From contig NZ_JAKKDU010000007.1 of NCBI RefSeq assembly GCF_021728535.1, positions 140,684 through 204,683 on the forward strand: a DNA stretch of 64,000 bases, read 5' to 3'. Source of the stretch: Wocania arenilitoris (GTDB lineage Bacteria > Bacteroidota > Bacteroidia > Flavobacteriales > Flavobacteriaceae). The notes below the pieces were generated by a model. The model ran no database searches. It had not been told where the DNA came from and worked only from the letters and a program-made list of their open reading frames with translations. Positions 46,320-55,004 of this stretch are shown in pieces. The stretch's first letter is position 1; each line of letters starts with the position of its first letter. Made by a program: the position numbers and the translations under genes.

Positions 46320-47783
46320 TTAACTGTAATATTTTTTTACAAGATTAGCTACTAATTTCCCTGATATTAATGATGGTGGTACTCCAGGACCAGGGACGGT
46401 TAATTGGCCTGTAAAAAATAATTTTTTTACTTTTTTACTTTTTAATTTTGGTCTTAAAAAAGCAGTTTGCAATAGGGTGTTAGCCATACCATAAGCATTG
46501 CCTTTATAAGAGTTATAATCATTTATAAAATCGTTTATGCAAAAACTTTCTTTAAAAATAATGTTCTTTTTCACATTTTGTGATGTTAAATTTTCAAACC
46601 TTGAAATAATTTTTTCAAAGTATTTATCTCTAAGTTCTTGAGTGTCTTCTATACCAGGAGCAAGCGGAATTAAAAAGATACCTGCTTCTTTTCCTTCTGG
46701 AGCACAACTCGAATCAGTAGTACTCGGAAAGCTTGCATAAAAAAGAGGGTTTTCTGGCCATTTGGGGGTGTCGTAAATAGCTTTTGCATGTGTATCAAAA
46801 TCAACATCAAAAAAGAGGGTATGATGATTTACATGTTTCAATTTTTTATTAAAGCCTATGTAAAACAATAGGGAAGAAGGAGCAAATGTTTTATTACTCC
46901 AATATTTTTCAGAATATTGTCTATATGGTTTATCTAAAAGTGTTTCTGTGTGATGATAATCTGCACCACTAACTATAATATCTGAAAAATAAGTTTTTCC
47001 ATTTGATACAATTCCTTTGGCTTCATCATTTTTAACTATTATTTTATCTATGGGTGTATTTGTTTTAATAACTACACCAAGTTCTTTTGCAAGATTTCCC
47101 ATCGCTAAAATAACTTGGTACATCCCTTTTTTTGGATGAAAAGTACCTAATCCAAAATCGGCATAATTCATAAAACTATAAAATGAAGGTGTATCACTTG
47201 GTTTAGCCCCTAAAAATAATACAGGAAACTCTAGAATTTTAATTAATCGTTCATTTTTAAACTCTTTTCTAACATCTCTTTTAATGGTGCTAAAAAACTG
47301 ATTAATTTTTTTTATAGTCGTTGGTGTTATGAGTTCTAATGGTGAAATTCCAGGGTTATATACTAGGTCTTTAATTGCAACATCATAATTATCTTTAGCA
47401 TCTTTTATAAACTTATTTAGTTTTTTTGAGCTACCAGATTCTTCTTTCTCAAAAGCGATTACGATTTTTTCTAACGTATCTTCAATAGTTATAAAATCGT
47501 CTTTGCCAAAATATACACTGTATGCCGGATTTAACTTTTCTAATGCGTAATAATCTGAAGGATTTTTATTGAAATCCAAAAAGAAACGCTCAAAAACATC
47601 TGGCATCCAATACCATGTTGGCCCTATATCAAAAGTAAATCCATCTTTTTTTAATTGCCGTGCACGACCACCAATGGTTTTATTTTTCTCATAAATAGTT
47701 ACGTTGTAACCTGATTTCGCCAAATAGCAAGAGGCAGCCAGTGAAGAGAAACCTGAGCCTATTATATTTACTGTTTTTTTCAT
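46320..47783 (-). CDS. crtI: Phytoene desaturase
   Basis: 487 residues. FAD motif NIIGSGFSSLAASCYLAKSG, YNVTIYEKNKTIGGRARQLK, and C-terminal LFFTGQLTVPGPGVPPSLIS typical of CrtI. Four-step desaturase making lycopene. First structural gene after the regulator with its own promoter: TATATTTG at 47799-47792, so the transcript start is nearly leaderless. A 15-bp palindrome ATTTGTTTAACAAAT (47782-47796) covers the -7 box and could be an operator. Confidence 0.95.
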   Translation of the reverse strand: MKKTVNIIGSGFSSLAASCYLAKSGYNVTIYEKNKTIGGRARQLKKDGFTFDIGPTWYWMPDVFERFFLDFNKNPSDYYALEKLNPAYSVYFGKDDFITIEDTLEKIVIAFEKEESGSSKKLNKFIKDAKDNYDVAIKDLVYNPGISPLELITPTTIKKINQFFSTIKRDVRKEFKNERLIKILEFPVLFLGAKPSDTPSFYSFMNYADFGLGTFHPKKGMYQVILAMGNLAKELGVVIKTNTPIDKIIVKNDEAKGIVSNGKTYFSDIIVSGADYHHTETLLDKPYRQYSEKYWSNKTFAPSSLLFYIGFNKKLKHVNHHTLFFDVDFDTHAKAIYDTPKWPENPLFYASFPSTTDSSCAPEGKEAGIFLIPLAPGIEDTQELRDKYFEKIISRFENLTSQNVKKNIIFKESFCINDFINDYNSYKGNAYGMANTLLQTAFLRPKLKSKKVKKLFFTGQLTVPGPGVPPSLISGKLVANLVKKYYS

Positions 47784-47799
47784 TTGTTTAACAAATATA
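47782..47799 (-). promoter_or_regulatory. crtI promoter with overlapping palindrome
   Basis: -7 element TATATTTG (47799-47792) and the palindrome ATTTGTTTAACAAAT (47782-47796) overlap the crtI start codon. A regulator bound here would block initiation. Candidate binder is the adjacent MerR/B12 protein; inference. Confidence 0.45.
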
Positions 47800-47828
47800 A
47801 TAAAAAGCTAAACAAAAAAAGAAAAAGT

Positions 47829-48728
47829 TTACAAATCTTTAACTAAGTCTTCTATAGATTTGTATACAGCTATCTTATTTGGAAGGTTTGTAGTATCGAA
47901 ATCTAACAGTTTTCTACCAAGAAGTAATAATCTAGAATTATCTTTATTTAAAAGGGTTTCGTTAAATTTTTTAAGATATTCAGGAATTAATTTTTCTTCG
48001 GGATTAACTGTAAAATAGGATACAAATGTTATTTCTTCGAAAAAATCAAGCAAATCGGTTAAACTTTCCATAGGTACACTTTCTCCTAAAAATATAGTGT
48101 GGTAACCTTTGCTTCTAAGTTGATAATTTATAAATAATAAACCAATATCGTGTATTTCATTTTCAGGTAAATATAAAATGAAGGTTTTTGTAATTGGTTT
48201 GGGTTCTAAACTTTGAAGTCTTTCAATGTTGAGAAGAATTTTTTGTTTAATATGTACCGAGAGAAAATGTTCGTGTGCTGGAGTAATGGTATTAGTTTGC
48301 CAGAGTAATCCAATTTCTTCAAGTAATGGCAGAAACACGCTATAAAAAATATCACTAAAGGTTTTATTTTCAATTAAATTATTATAGGTATTATAAAATA
48401 AAACTTGATCAAAATTAATCATAGCCATTTTAAAAGCATTTATAGCATGATCTTCAACCTTTGCCCTTGAAGCTATTTCTCTTACTTTTACAGGAATCTC
48501 TTCTTCTTTTAAATTTGCAATTTTAGAGATTTTTATTCCATTATTGTTAAGGTAAGAAATATTTAAAAGCTTTTGAAAACTTGTTAAACTATAATTTCTA
48601 ATATTTGTATCTGTTCTATTTGGGCTTAATAAATTATACCGTTTTTCCCAAATACGTATTGTGTGAGCCTTGATTCCAGTTAGGTTTTCTAAGTCTTTAA
48701 TACTAAAGTTGACTTGTATATTGTTCAT
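47829..48728 (-). CDS. MerR-family B12-binding regulator (CarH/LitR type)
   Basis: 299 residues from ATG 48728. N-terminal MerR HTH (FSIKDLENLTGIKAHTIRIW EKRYN), a helical bundle with W143 and E153-H154 spaced as W-x9-EH, the CarH signature that caps adenosylcobalamin, and a C-terminal cobalamin Rossmann fold with H193 in ENEIHDIGLLF (lower axial ligand; the usual D-x-H is E-x-H here). Known CarH proteins are tetrameric dark repressors opened by green or blue light. Adjacent to crtI, so it probably makes carotenoid synthesis light-inducible. TATTTTTG at 48757-48750 is its promoter. Upstream alternative TTG start not favoured. Confidence 0.88.
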   Translation of the reverse strand: MNNIQVNFSIKDLENLTGIKAHTIRIWEKRYNLLSPNRTDTNIRNYSLTSFQKLLNISYLNNNGIKISKIANLKEEEIPVKVREIASRAKVEDHAINAFKMAMINFDQVLFYNTYNNLIENKTFSDIFYSVFLPLLEEIGLLWQTNTITPAHEHFLSVHIKQKILLNIERLQSLEPKPITKTFILYLPENEIHDIGLLFINYQLRSKGYHTIFLGESVPMESLTDLLDFFEEITFVSYFTVNPEEKLIPEYLKKFNETLLNKDNSRLLLLGRKLLDFDTTNLPNKIAVYKSIEDLVKDL

Positions 48729-48749
48729 TTTTAAATAAAAAAGGTTAGA

Positions 48750-48757
48750 CAAAAATA
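48750..48757 (-). promoter_or_regulatory. -7 element of the MerR/B12 regulator gene
   Basis: Minus-strand TATTTTTG, exact TAnnTTTG match, 21 bp before the ATG at 48728. No clear -33 TTTG at the normal distance. Confidence 0.5.
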
Positions 48758-48803
48758 CCTAAATTTAGTTTATAAAAAAAATAAATGGAATAAATAAAAA
48801 AAG

Positions 48804-48888
48804 TGCACACGAGAAGATTCGAACTTCCACATCCTAAACGGATACTGGCCCCTCAAGCCAGCGCGTCTACCAATTCCGCCACGTGTGC
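48804..48888 (-). tRNA. tRNA-Leu (anticodon GAG)
   Basis: 85 nt. Acceptor arms GCACACG / CGTGTGC, discriminator A, anticodon stem CTGGC / GCCAG around TTGAGGG (anticodon GAG), long variable arm GTATCCGTTTAGGATGT as in class II tRNAs, T-arm loop GTTCGAATC. CCA is not encoded, so the cca product is needed. It marks the boundary between core genes on the left and mobile-rich DNA on the right. Confidence 0.93.
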
Positions 48889-48910
48889 CTAATAAAGTGA
48901 GTAAAAATAA

Positions 48911-48940
48911 AAAAAGTTAAGGAATATTGCTTAACTTTTT
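48911..48940. terminator. Hairpin upstream of tRNA-Leu
   Basis: Perfect 11-bp stem AAAAAGTTAAG / CTTAACTTTTT around an 8-nt loop with A and T runs on both sides, able to stop transcription from either strand. Confidence 0.65.
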
Positions 48941-49432
48941 TAGTAACCAGGCTGGGGCTCGAACCTTTGGCTCTAACTCCAGTATTTATAAGTCATCTGC
49001 TATTTTTCACAGTAGTTGTTGACGAATTGTGAACCTTGCTGTAATTTTAAATATGTCAAATTAACTTTCGTTGCTACAAATATATATAATTTAAAGTTTT
49101 TATTTGCCTTATTATTGTTTTGCGATAGATATTTCTTTTCAGTAAATATTTATATTTAGAATATTAACTCACACAGCACATTTCCCTTCATTCCGCGAAA
49201 AGCTACATTACGGTAAAAGAGCTTCACTACCCATACCTAGGACATACCCCCACCAATTTTAGCTTTCCATTTCGCTAACCCTTCCCTCTGAGCTGTAAAG
49301 TCCAGAAATTGTGATACTCTAAAAAAGAAAAACCCCTTAAAAAAGAGGTTTTGAGTTAAATATATGTTTTAGAGCCTTGTGCAACGATTACCATTCTTGG
49401 CAACAGTTTTTATTAATTCAGGTTACAGTTTT
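48941..49432. other. Gene-free boundary region with tRNA-like and coding remnants
   Basis: Right after the hairpin, the minus strand has GGTTCGAGCCCCAGCCTGGT (48965-48946), which looks like the T-loop and 3' acceptor of a tRNA, but no matching 5' half or good T-stem is present. Near 49230-49310 the minus strand reads FLDFTAQREGLAKWKAKIGG without a start, perhaps a gene tail. Both fit a site where an integrated element has been partly lost. A terminator hairpin is at 49329-49352. Confidence 0.35.
49329..49352 (-). terminator. Terminator downstream of the toxin-antitoxin module
   Basis: AAAACC...GGTTTT stem (AAAACCCCTT / AAGAGGTTTT, one mismatch) 81 bp past the toxin stop. Confidence 0.6.
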
Positions 49433-49711
49433 TTATTCAAAATCTTGTCTTCCTGCAATAGCCATTATTTCTACAATATCCTCATTTAATTTAAAATAGA
49501 TGCTATCAATCCCACAAACACATCGTCTGTAGTCTTCTTTTATATAGTCAACCGATTCAAATGAAAAAGGACTTTGGTTAATAATTTCAAAATATTTAAA
49601 AAATGATTCAAAGTATTTGTCCGCTTGAGTCATTCCAAATTTTTTCACACCGTAATGATGAATCCGTATCAAGTCATTTTTTACTTCATTACTTAATTTA
49701 TATTTAGTCAT
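49433..49711 (-). CDS. parE: ParE/RelE-superfamily toxin
   Basis: 92 residues. YKLSNEVKNDLIRIHHYGVK, then KFGMTQADKYFESFFKYFEI, YRRCVCGIDSIYFKLNEDIV and EIMAIAGRQDFE, the ParE signature with the C-terminal GRQD-F. The family poisons DNA gyrase or, in RelE relatives, mRNA. Overlaps the antitoxin gene by 8 bp (second gene of the module), as expected for translational coupling. Confidence 0.9.
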   Translation of the reverse strand: MTKYKLSNEVKNDLIRIHHYGVKKFGMTQADKYFESFFKYFEIINQSPFSFESVDYIKEDYRRCVCGIDSIYFKLNEDIVEIMAIAGRQDFE

Positions 49712-49943
49712 TAAGTAAAGACTTTGATTGAGCTAAAATTTCATTTTTACTTTCATTTGTAAATCCACTATTTTCGTTTTTCTTCAATTTAGCCCGAATC
49801 CAGTTAATTTCAACTTGTTGTTTTCGAGCTTGTCTAATCAAGTCATTTATTAGCTCACTCTTACTTGAATATTCTTTTTTATCCACTTGAGTTTTCAGCC
49901 ATTCATCGTTTGGCTTTGTGAATGATATACTTTGTCTAGCCAT
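49704..49943 (-). CDS. parD: ParD-family antitoxin
   Basis: 79 residues. N-terminal ribbon-helix-helix: RQSISFTKPNDEWLKTQVDK, KEYSSKSELINDLIRQARKQ, and a C-terminal toxin-binding arm with acidic and hydrophobic residues. Represses its own operon through the palindrome at 49952-49977 immediately upstream. Lies just inside the accessory region, suggesting a stabilising role there. Confidence 0.9.
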   Translation of the reverse strand: MARQSISFTKPNDEWLKTQVDKKEYSSKSELINDLIRQARKQQVEINWIRAKLKKNENSGFTNESKNEILAQSKSLLND

Positions 49944-49951
49944 ATTTTAAT

Positions 49952-49977
49952 TATTTGATGTATATATACATCAAATA
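49952..49977 (-). promoter_or_regulatory. Perfect 26-bp operator of the parDE module
   Basis: TATTTGATGTATATATACATCAAATA reads the same on both strands with no mismatch, 8 bp upstream of the parD start codon. Ribbon-helix-helix antitoxins bind such palindromes for autoregulation. Confidence 0.8.
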
Positions 49978-49994
49978 CGAATCATTTTCAAATT

Positions 49995-50135
49995 GTTGCC
50001 TAACGGCTCTAATATGTTTAGTGCAGGATTTTAAGGCACTTTACTATCAAAAACTACATTGTTTATTAAATGTTCTAAATTGTAAATTTACTACATCGCC
50101 CTGCATTACGTATATTTATTGTTGGGCATTCGTGG
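49995..50135. repeat. Intergenic repeat, copy a
   Basis: Begins TGCCTAACGGCTCTAATATG and ends TGCATTACGTATATTTATTG TTGGGC, the two ends being roughly complementary. Same pattern as copies at 54649, 54878, 56101, 58126, 60962 and 63042 (CTAACG ... ACGTTGTT). Confidence 0.5.
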
Positions 50136-50136
50136 T

Positions 50137-52152
50137 TTATTGCTTTTTTAAATTAATCACAATGATATCTTTTAAGTTATTTTTACTTTTTGCAATAATT
50201 TCATTTTCTCCTGAGGAAAGCACTATAGTAAAATAGAAACGTGAATATTTATCAGATTTTGATGGTGTATATTCTTTTCCATTAACAAAGAGTTTCACTT
50301 GCTTTTGGTTCGAATATACCTTGATGGTTTGTTCTGCTTTTGTTCTATTAATAAGCCTTCGTTCTGAAATATAAAGCATTGGATCTTCTTTGTTCCAATT
50401 CGCCTTATAGAAATAAAATGCATCTTTTTTATCCTTACGATCAAATGTGACAATTCCTTTATCGTTTTTACCTGGTTTTTCACCCTCGGTACGATGTGCC
50501 GCACCATAATCAAACAAATTCCAAATGAATGTCCCCCAAATGAATGGACGTTTATCAATTTCTTCCCAATATGCTTCGTGAAAATGGGTTTGCCAGTTTT
50601 CTGGATGCCAATAGCTGGTGGGGTTTGTTTTTTTTAACTCTTCACTTTGGTGTACAATACTTGCCCCTGCTCCATATTCACTAATACCAATAGGTGTGTT
50701 TGGTATTTTGGTATGCGTGTTATCAAGCCATTTACCAATGTCTGAAACCTCACCGCCATACCAGCCAAAATATAAATTCCAAGCCATAAGATCTGTGATT
50801 TTATTTAAATCTCCCGATTGATTACTAGCAGCAGTTGTAACCCTTGAAGGATCTTCAGAAATTGCTAATTTGTGTAACTCTTTAACGTATTCTACAGGAT
50901 TATCTCCAGATTCTTTTAGTTCGTTAAATAATCCCCAAAACAGAATGGAAGGATGATTCATATTTTGACGTATCATTTCCTTAAGTTGATTTTCCCCATT
51001 TTTCTTGAACCGTTCTGAATTAACAAATCCTTTTTCAGCATATCCTCCAGGGCCGACAAAAGGTATTTCACTCCAAACAATTATACCTGCTTTATCGCAC
51101 AATTTATACATATATGAATCGTGAGGATAATGTGACATCCTCAAACTATTAGCTCCCATATCCTTCATTATTTCAACATCTTCAAGATGATGAAATGGAA
51201 CCAGAGCATTTCCTAATTCTGGTCTGTCCTGATGACGACAAACTCCTTTTATCTGAATATGTTTTCCATTTAAAAAGACGCCTTTATCGGGGTCAACATG
51301 AAAGTAGCGTAATCCTAGTGGCTGAATTACTTCGTCAATTATTTTTTCATCTTTAATTAACTGTACCCGAACGGAGTATAAATATGGATCTAAAGTACTA
51401 TGCCAAAGATGTGGTTTATTAATTTCTATGGGAATTGTTATTTCTTTGGTGGAATCATCATTATCTATAGTTTGAGTTTTGGAGAAAACGGTAGTTTCTT
51501 TATCATCTAGTACACTAACATTTACGTCAACATTACTTTTTCCTAGGACTTTTATAATTGATCGGACAGAGGCATAATCGTTAGTAACAGTATCCGGATG
51601 CAGATAAACTCCTTCTGATCCATAATCAAGTAAAGAAATACAATCCAACTCGGTTATGTATAGCTCAACATCACGATACAATCCTCCATAAAAATTAAAA
51701 TCACCAAGTAAAGGCATTACATCAAGCTGTTGAGCATTATTTACCTTTACGGTAATTGTGTTTTCCTTACCATAAACCACGTAAGGAGTAATTTCAAATG
51801 CAAAAGCGGTATAGCCACCTCTATGCTCACCAATGTGTTTACCATTTATGAAAACATCAGTAACCAAATTAGCTCCCCAGAATTTAATGAATAATCTTTT
51901 GTTTTTCCATTCTTGTTTAACGTCAATCTTTTTTGTGTAAATCCCCAACCCTCGATAATAATCGGTGTTACCTCCTAAGGCATCTTTTGTGTTCCATGTA
52001 TGTGGTAAGTTTATTGATATGCCTTTACTTTTAACATCGTAGCCATAACTGAATTTCCAATTTTCATTAAGGTTAAAAACCTGTCGTTGTGCGTGTAAAG
52101 CTAATCCTCCAATTAAAATTATCAGTAATAACGTAAATGTTTTTTTTCTCAT
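50137..52152 (-). CDS. Glycoside hydrolase family 2 (beta-galactosidase-like)
   Basis: 671 residues. Type I signal peptide (LLLIILIGGLALHAQ). Jelly-roll sugar-binding domain (ISINLPHTWNTKDALGG, GDFNFYGGLYRDVELYI), Ig-like domain, then a TIM barrel with GVCRHQDRPELGNALVPF, acid/base E411 in SILFWGLFNELKES and nucleophile E492 in TPIGISEYGAGAS. Secreted to the periplasm. Shorter than LacZ and typical of PUL exo-enzymes; beta-galactosidase or beta-glucuronidase cannot be told apart by eye. Minus-strand neighbour of a GH29 gene, 229 bp downstream of it with a repeat copy between. Confidence 0.93.
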   Translation of the reverse strand: MRKKTFTLLLIILIGGLALHAQRQVFNLNENWKFSYGYDVKSKGISINLPHTWNTKDALGGNTDYYRGLGIYTKKIDVKQEWKNKRLFIKFWGANLVTDVFINGKHIGEHRGGYTAFAFEITPYVVYGKENTITVKVNNAQQLDVMPLLGDFNFYGGLYRDVELYITELDCISLLDYGSEGVYLHPDTVTNDYASVRSIIKVLGKSNVDVNVSVLDDKETTVFSKTQTIDNDDSTKEITIPIEINKPHLWHSTLDPYLYSVRVQLIKDEKIIDEVIQPLGLRYFHVDPDKGVFLNGKHIQIKGVCRHQDRPELGNALVPFHHLEDVEIMKDMGANSLRMSHYPHDSYMYKLCDKAGIIVWSEIPFVGPGGYAEKGFVNSERFKKNGENQLKEMIRQNMNHPSILFWGLFNELKESGDNPVEYVKELHKLAISEDPSRVTTAASNQSGDLNKITDLMAWNLYFGWYGGEVSDIGKWLDNTHTKIPNTPIGISEYGAGASIVHQSEELKKTNPTSYWHPENWQTHFHEAYWEEIDKRPFIWGTFIWNLFDYGAAHRTEGEKPGKNDKGIVTFDRKDKKDAFYFYKANWNKEDPMLYISERRLINRTKAEQTIKVYSNQKQVKLFVNGKEYTPSKSDKYSRFYFTIVLSSGENEIIAKSKNNLKDIIVINLKKQ

Positions 52153-52204
52153 TTTATATATTCCTGTGGTGATGTTATTTAATCATTCTCAATCATTTCC
52201 CGCA

Positions 52205-52345
52205 TGACACAAAACGTTGGCGGTATGGGCAGTAAGGGATTTCTGGTGTTTTCTTGTCAAGCTACACGAAAAGTTGAAGCAGGAAACAAGCCTTCGCACA
52301 CCACTGAAACCCTTATAGACAAGACTGCGTGTTACAGCCAGTCAT
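52205..52345. repeat. Intergenic repeat of a second type
   Basis: Starts ACAAAACGTTGGCGGTATGG and ends AGACTGCGTGTTACAGCC, with a centre of AAGCTACACGAAAAGTTGAA. The ends are imperfectly complementary. Related in style to, but different in sequence from, the CTAACG family. Confidence 0.5.
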
Positions 52346-52381
52346 TTTTTGATCAAATTTTGGTTCATCATCAGTTATAGA

Positions 52382-54517
52382 TTACTTGGTTATAATGTCA
52401 ATCTCTGCATACCCAACGGAATCATTGCTCAATGTATTTTTTTCTGCCCTCAGTTTTATATATCTGGCACTTTCCAAAGGAAATATCTTAGTTTGCCAGA
52501 GTGGATTGTTCTTGATGTTGGAAAATTCTCCTTCATCAACAAGTTCCCAGTTTTTATTATCATTTGATGTATAAAATTGATAGTGTGTGAATATTCCCGG
52601 AGGGTATGATTGACTGGGCAAATACCTAAAGCCGATCAATTCTTCTATTTTGCCTAAATCAACCACAATATCAATGGGCATTTTACTGTTATTTCCCTGA
52701 TACCACGTTGTATTTACGTTTCCATCTATTGCATCAGTTGCCTTAGGGTCAGTCGTGTTAATTACCACCCAATTCTTTTTTGCAATATCAAATTTTTCTT
52801 CAGCAACAGAACTATTTTTCTTGCTTGAAGCTTCGTAAGCAATGGCTTTAATGGTGACTTTTTTACCATCAGTAGCTATTGGCCCTAAGTATTTTTTTGA
52901 TGTTGGTGTAGGCATCGTTTCATCGAGGGTGTAATAAATCTCCGATTCTTTGTCAGAGGGTGTTATTATTAGATTACCCGATTTTTCACGCATAATTACG
53001 GGCGGAACCAAGATTTGGGGGGCATTATATACTTCGATATTGGATATTACAGGGCAGGCCTTGGTCTCGGTAACCGTAAAACGTAGTTTGCTTGCATGAA
53101 TGGTCGAAAAGGATATGATGCGCTTATAGCCAATGGTGGTTGTGCCATTGCCGTTTGCCACCAACTGGTCTTTGAGTTGTTTCCATTCGCCATTGACAAA
53201 TGCTTCGAGTGTGAACGATTTTATGCGTTGCCCCAGACGTATATTTTCTTGCACAAGAAAACGGTTCATGGTTTTAGGCTTGTCAAAATCAATGATCAAC
53301 GAAGCTGTTTTAACAGAATCATCTGTTGACCAATAGGTGTCTTTATTACCATCTGTTACATTTATTGCCCCGAATTTTTTGTTATTGTCCCGAACATTCG
53401 AGGCTATAATTTTTGCGTTTTTTGCCAAATCAGTTGCAAATGTTTCTTTTATGGCTTTAGCGAAAGCTAACACCTCTTTTTCGTCGTTTTCATGTATTAA
53501 ACCTCTTTTGTCGATAGGAAAGTTGAGCAAAAATGTTCCATTTCTGCCTATCGATTTATAGTAGGTTTCCATCAACTTAGGAAGATTTTTTACACGCGAA
53601 TCTTCACTTTCATGGTAAAACCAACCTGGGCGAATGGAAGTATTTACTTCACCTGGCACCCATGCATCTCCGTCTTCTACTCCGTAGCGTAACATTTTTT
53701 TAGGGACATCTCCGGTTTTATACAATAAACTCCAATTGGTTTCGCCAACATAGCCCGATTCAGTGCCAACCCAACGCAAATCAGCTCTATCACCTTTGTC
53801 GTTCCAAATAACACAATTGGGTTGTAGGCTTCGTATCATTTTATAGGTATTTGGCCAGTCGTAATAGGTTTTGCGATCAATCCTTCGTACGGTTTTGGCT
53901 CCTCCGTAATAGCCGTCACCTCCGTTGGCCCCATCGAACCATATTTCGAATATTTCGCCATATTTGGTAAGGCACTCCTCAATTTGTTTTCTAAAAATGT
54001 TCTCAACATAAGGACTGCTACCATTGGCATCGACAATGCCATAACTGGAGTGATTTCTATCCCATGGGGAAATATAAATACCCAGCTTGAGTCCATATTT
54101 TTTACAGGCTTTTGCCAAATCGCCCACAATATCACCTTTCCCGTCCATCCATGGAGAGTTTTTTACAGAATAATCAGTAGTTTCTGTCGGCCAGAGACAA
54201 AAACCAGAATGGTGTTTGGCCGTGAGGATTATTCCTTTCATACCAGCTTCTTTGCAGACACGAGCCCACTGGTCGCAATCCAAATTGGATGGATTAAAGA
54301 GTTGAGCATCATCGGCAGCACCGTATCCCCATTCCTGATTGGTAAAAGTGTTGGTTGAGAAGTGAATGAACGCATAGAATTCCATCTCTTGCCAACGTAT
54401 TTGGTTCTCAGTGGGAACAGGACCATAAGGAGTAGGAGCATTTTCTTGTGCCTTACAAGCATTAATTACTAAAATTATAATGGCTAGTAAAGTCGTTTTC
54501 ATACTAAGTTTTTTCAT
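52382..54517 (-). CDS. Glycoside hydrolase family 29 (alpha-L-fucosidase-like) lipoprotein
   Basis: 711 residues (a second ATG at 54502 would give 706). Lipobox VINACK (Cys21). Catalytic barrel: FYAFIHFSTNTFTNQEWGYG, GIILTAKHHSGFCLWPTETT, LGIYISPWDRNHSSYG and nucleophile D195 in EIFEIWFDGANGGDG. Then two discoidin-like F5/8C regions (SLIIDFDKPKTMNRFLVQEN; PIDIVVDLGKIEELIGFRYL) flank a chitobiase/hexosaminidase C-terminal unit (EIYYTLDETMPTPTSKKY). Family enzymes remove alpha-L-fucose or alpha-L-galactose residues. With the GH2 and sulfatase it forms a small degradation set lacking SusCD. Confidence 0.93.
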   Translation of the reverse strand: MKKLSMKTTLLAIIILVINACKAQENAPTPYGPVPTENQIRWQEMEFYAFIHFSTNTFTNQEWGYGAADDAQLFNPSNLDCDQWARVCKEAGMKGIILTAKHHSGFCLWPTETTDYSVKNSPWMDGKGDIVGDLAKACKKYGLKLGIYISPWDRNHSSYGIVDANGSSPYVENIFRKQIEECLTKYGEIFEIWFDGANGGDGYYGGAKTVRRIDRKTYYDWPNTYKMIRSLQPNCVIWNDKGDRADLRWVGTESGYVGETNWSLLYKTGDVPKKMLRYGVEDGDAWVPGEVNTSIRPGWFYHESEDSRVKNLPKLMETYYKSIGRNGTFLLNFPIDKRGLIHENDEKEVLAFAKAIKETFATDLAKNAKIIASNVRDNNKKFGAINVTDGNKDTYWSTDDSVKTASLIIDFDKPKTMNRFLVQENIRLGQRIKSFTLEAFVNGEWKQLKDQLVANGNGTTTIGYKRIISFSTIHASKLRFTVTETKACPVISNIEVYNAPQILVPPVIMREKSGNLIITPSDKESEIYYTLDETMPTPTSKKYLGPIATDGKKVTIKAIAYEASSKKNSSVAEEKFDIAKKNWVVINTTDPKATDAIDGNVNTTWYQGNNSKMPIDIVVDLGKIEELIGFRYLPSQSYPPGIFTHYQFYTSNDNKNWELVDEGEFSNIKNNPLWQTKIFPLESARYIKLRAEKNTLSNDSVGYAEIDIITK

Positions 54518-54526
54518 TGATTTTAT

Positions 54527-54648
54527 ATTCTGACTAACGTAAAATTATGTTTCTGAAAATCAATACTTTATGAAATTTATAAATTGTCATATTTTCAGTT
54601 TTATATTTCTTTCAATCACTCAATTTTACGTTAGCCAATGGACTAACG
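54527..54648. mobile_element. MITE-like element, copy 1 (122 bp)
   Basis: 122 bp, identical to copy 2. Ends are ATTCTGACTAACGT (left) and GCCAATGGACTAACG (right). Long terminal inverted arms (CTAACGTAAAATT / AATTTTACGTTAG) and an inner pair CTGAAAAT / ATTTTCAG make almost the whole element self-complementary. The same end sequences flank an IS110 transposase fragment at 57808-58133, so it is probably a non-autonomous derivative. Confidence 0.7.
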
Positions 54649-54755
54649 GTCTTGTGTATGATTTGATGCGAAAATTAAGAAAAAAATGGATAGAAAAAAA
54701 CAAAATTAGAAGTGAACGAGGTTTTCCCAAAGCGGAAAAAAGTTAGCAATGAATT
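54649..54755. repeat. Intergenic repeat, copy b
   Basis: GTCTTGTGTATGATTTGATG at the start and AGTTAGCAATGAATTATTCT at the end, lying between the two MITE copies. Its leading ACTAACG is shared with the right end of MITE copy 1. Confidence 0.5.
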
Positions 54756-54877
54756 ATTCTGACTAACGTAAAATTATGTTTCTGAAAATCAATACTTTAT
54801 GAAATTTATAAATTGTCATATTTTCAGTTTTATATTTCTTTCAATCACTCAATTTTACGTTAGCCAATGGACTAACG
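54756..54877. mobile_element. MITE-like element, copy 2 (122 bp)
   Basis: Exact 122-bp duplicate of 54527-54648, 229 bp away in the same orientation. The absence of any difference implies recent copying or gene conversion. Confidence 0.72.
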
Positions 54878-55000
54878 TATTGTATAAGAAACGTTGCGTG
54901 AGTTATGGAAAAAGATATTAAAGAGAACAGGACAAAAAGTGAGCGAGGACTTTCCGAAGGAAACGTCCGAAGCAATGTTTTTTATACGTTGTTGTGCCAC
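54878..55000. repeat. Intergenic repeat, copy c
   Basis: TATTGTATAAGAAACGTTGC to TTTTTATACGTTGTTGTGCC, with complementary ends. It follows MITE copy 2 directly and shares its flanking ACTAACG. Confidence 0.5.
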
Positions 55001-55004
55001 GTTT

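Noticed and set aside
48946..48965. Second tRNA gene beside tRNA-Leu
   Set aside because: Only a T-loop and 3' end-like piece; no D-arm, anticodon arm or matching 5' acceptor strand.
49955..50236. Plus-strand frame of 93 codons
   Set aside because: Runs through the parDE operator and an intergenic repeat and into the antisense of the GH2 gene; no coding character.
52349..53561. Several plus-strand frames within the GH29 gene
   Set aside because: Shadow frames antisense to a well-supported glycosidase.
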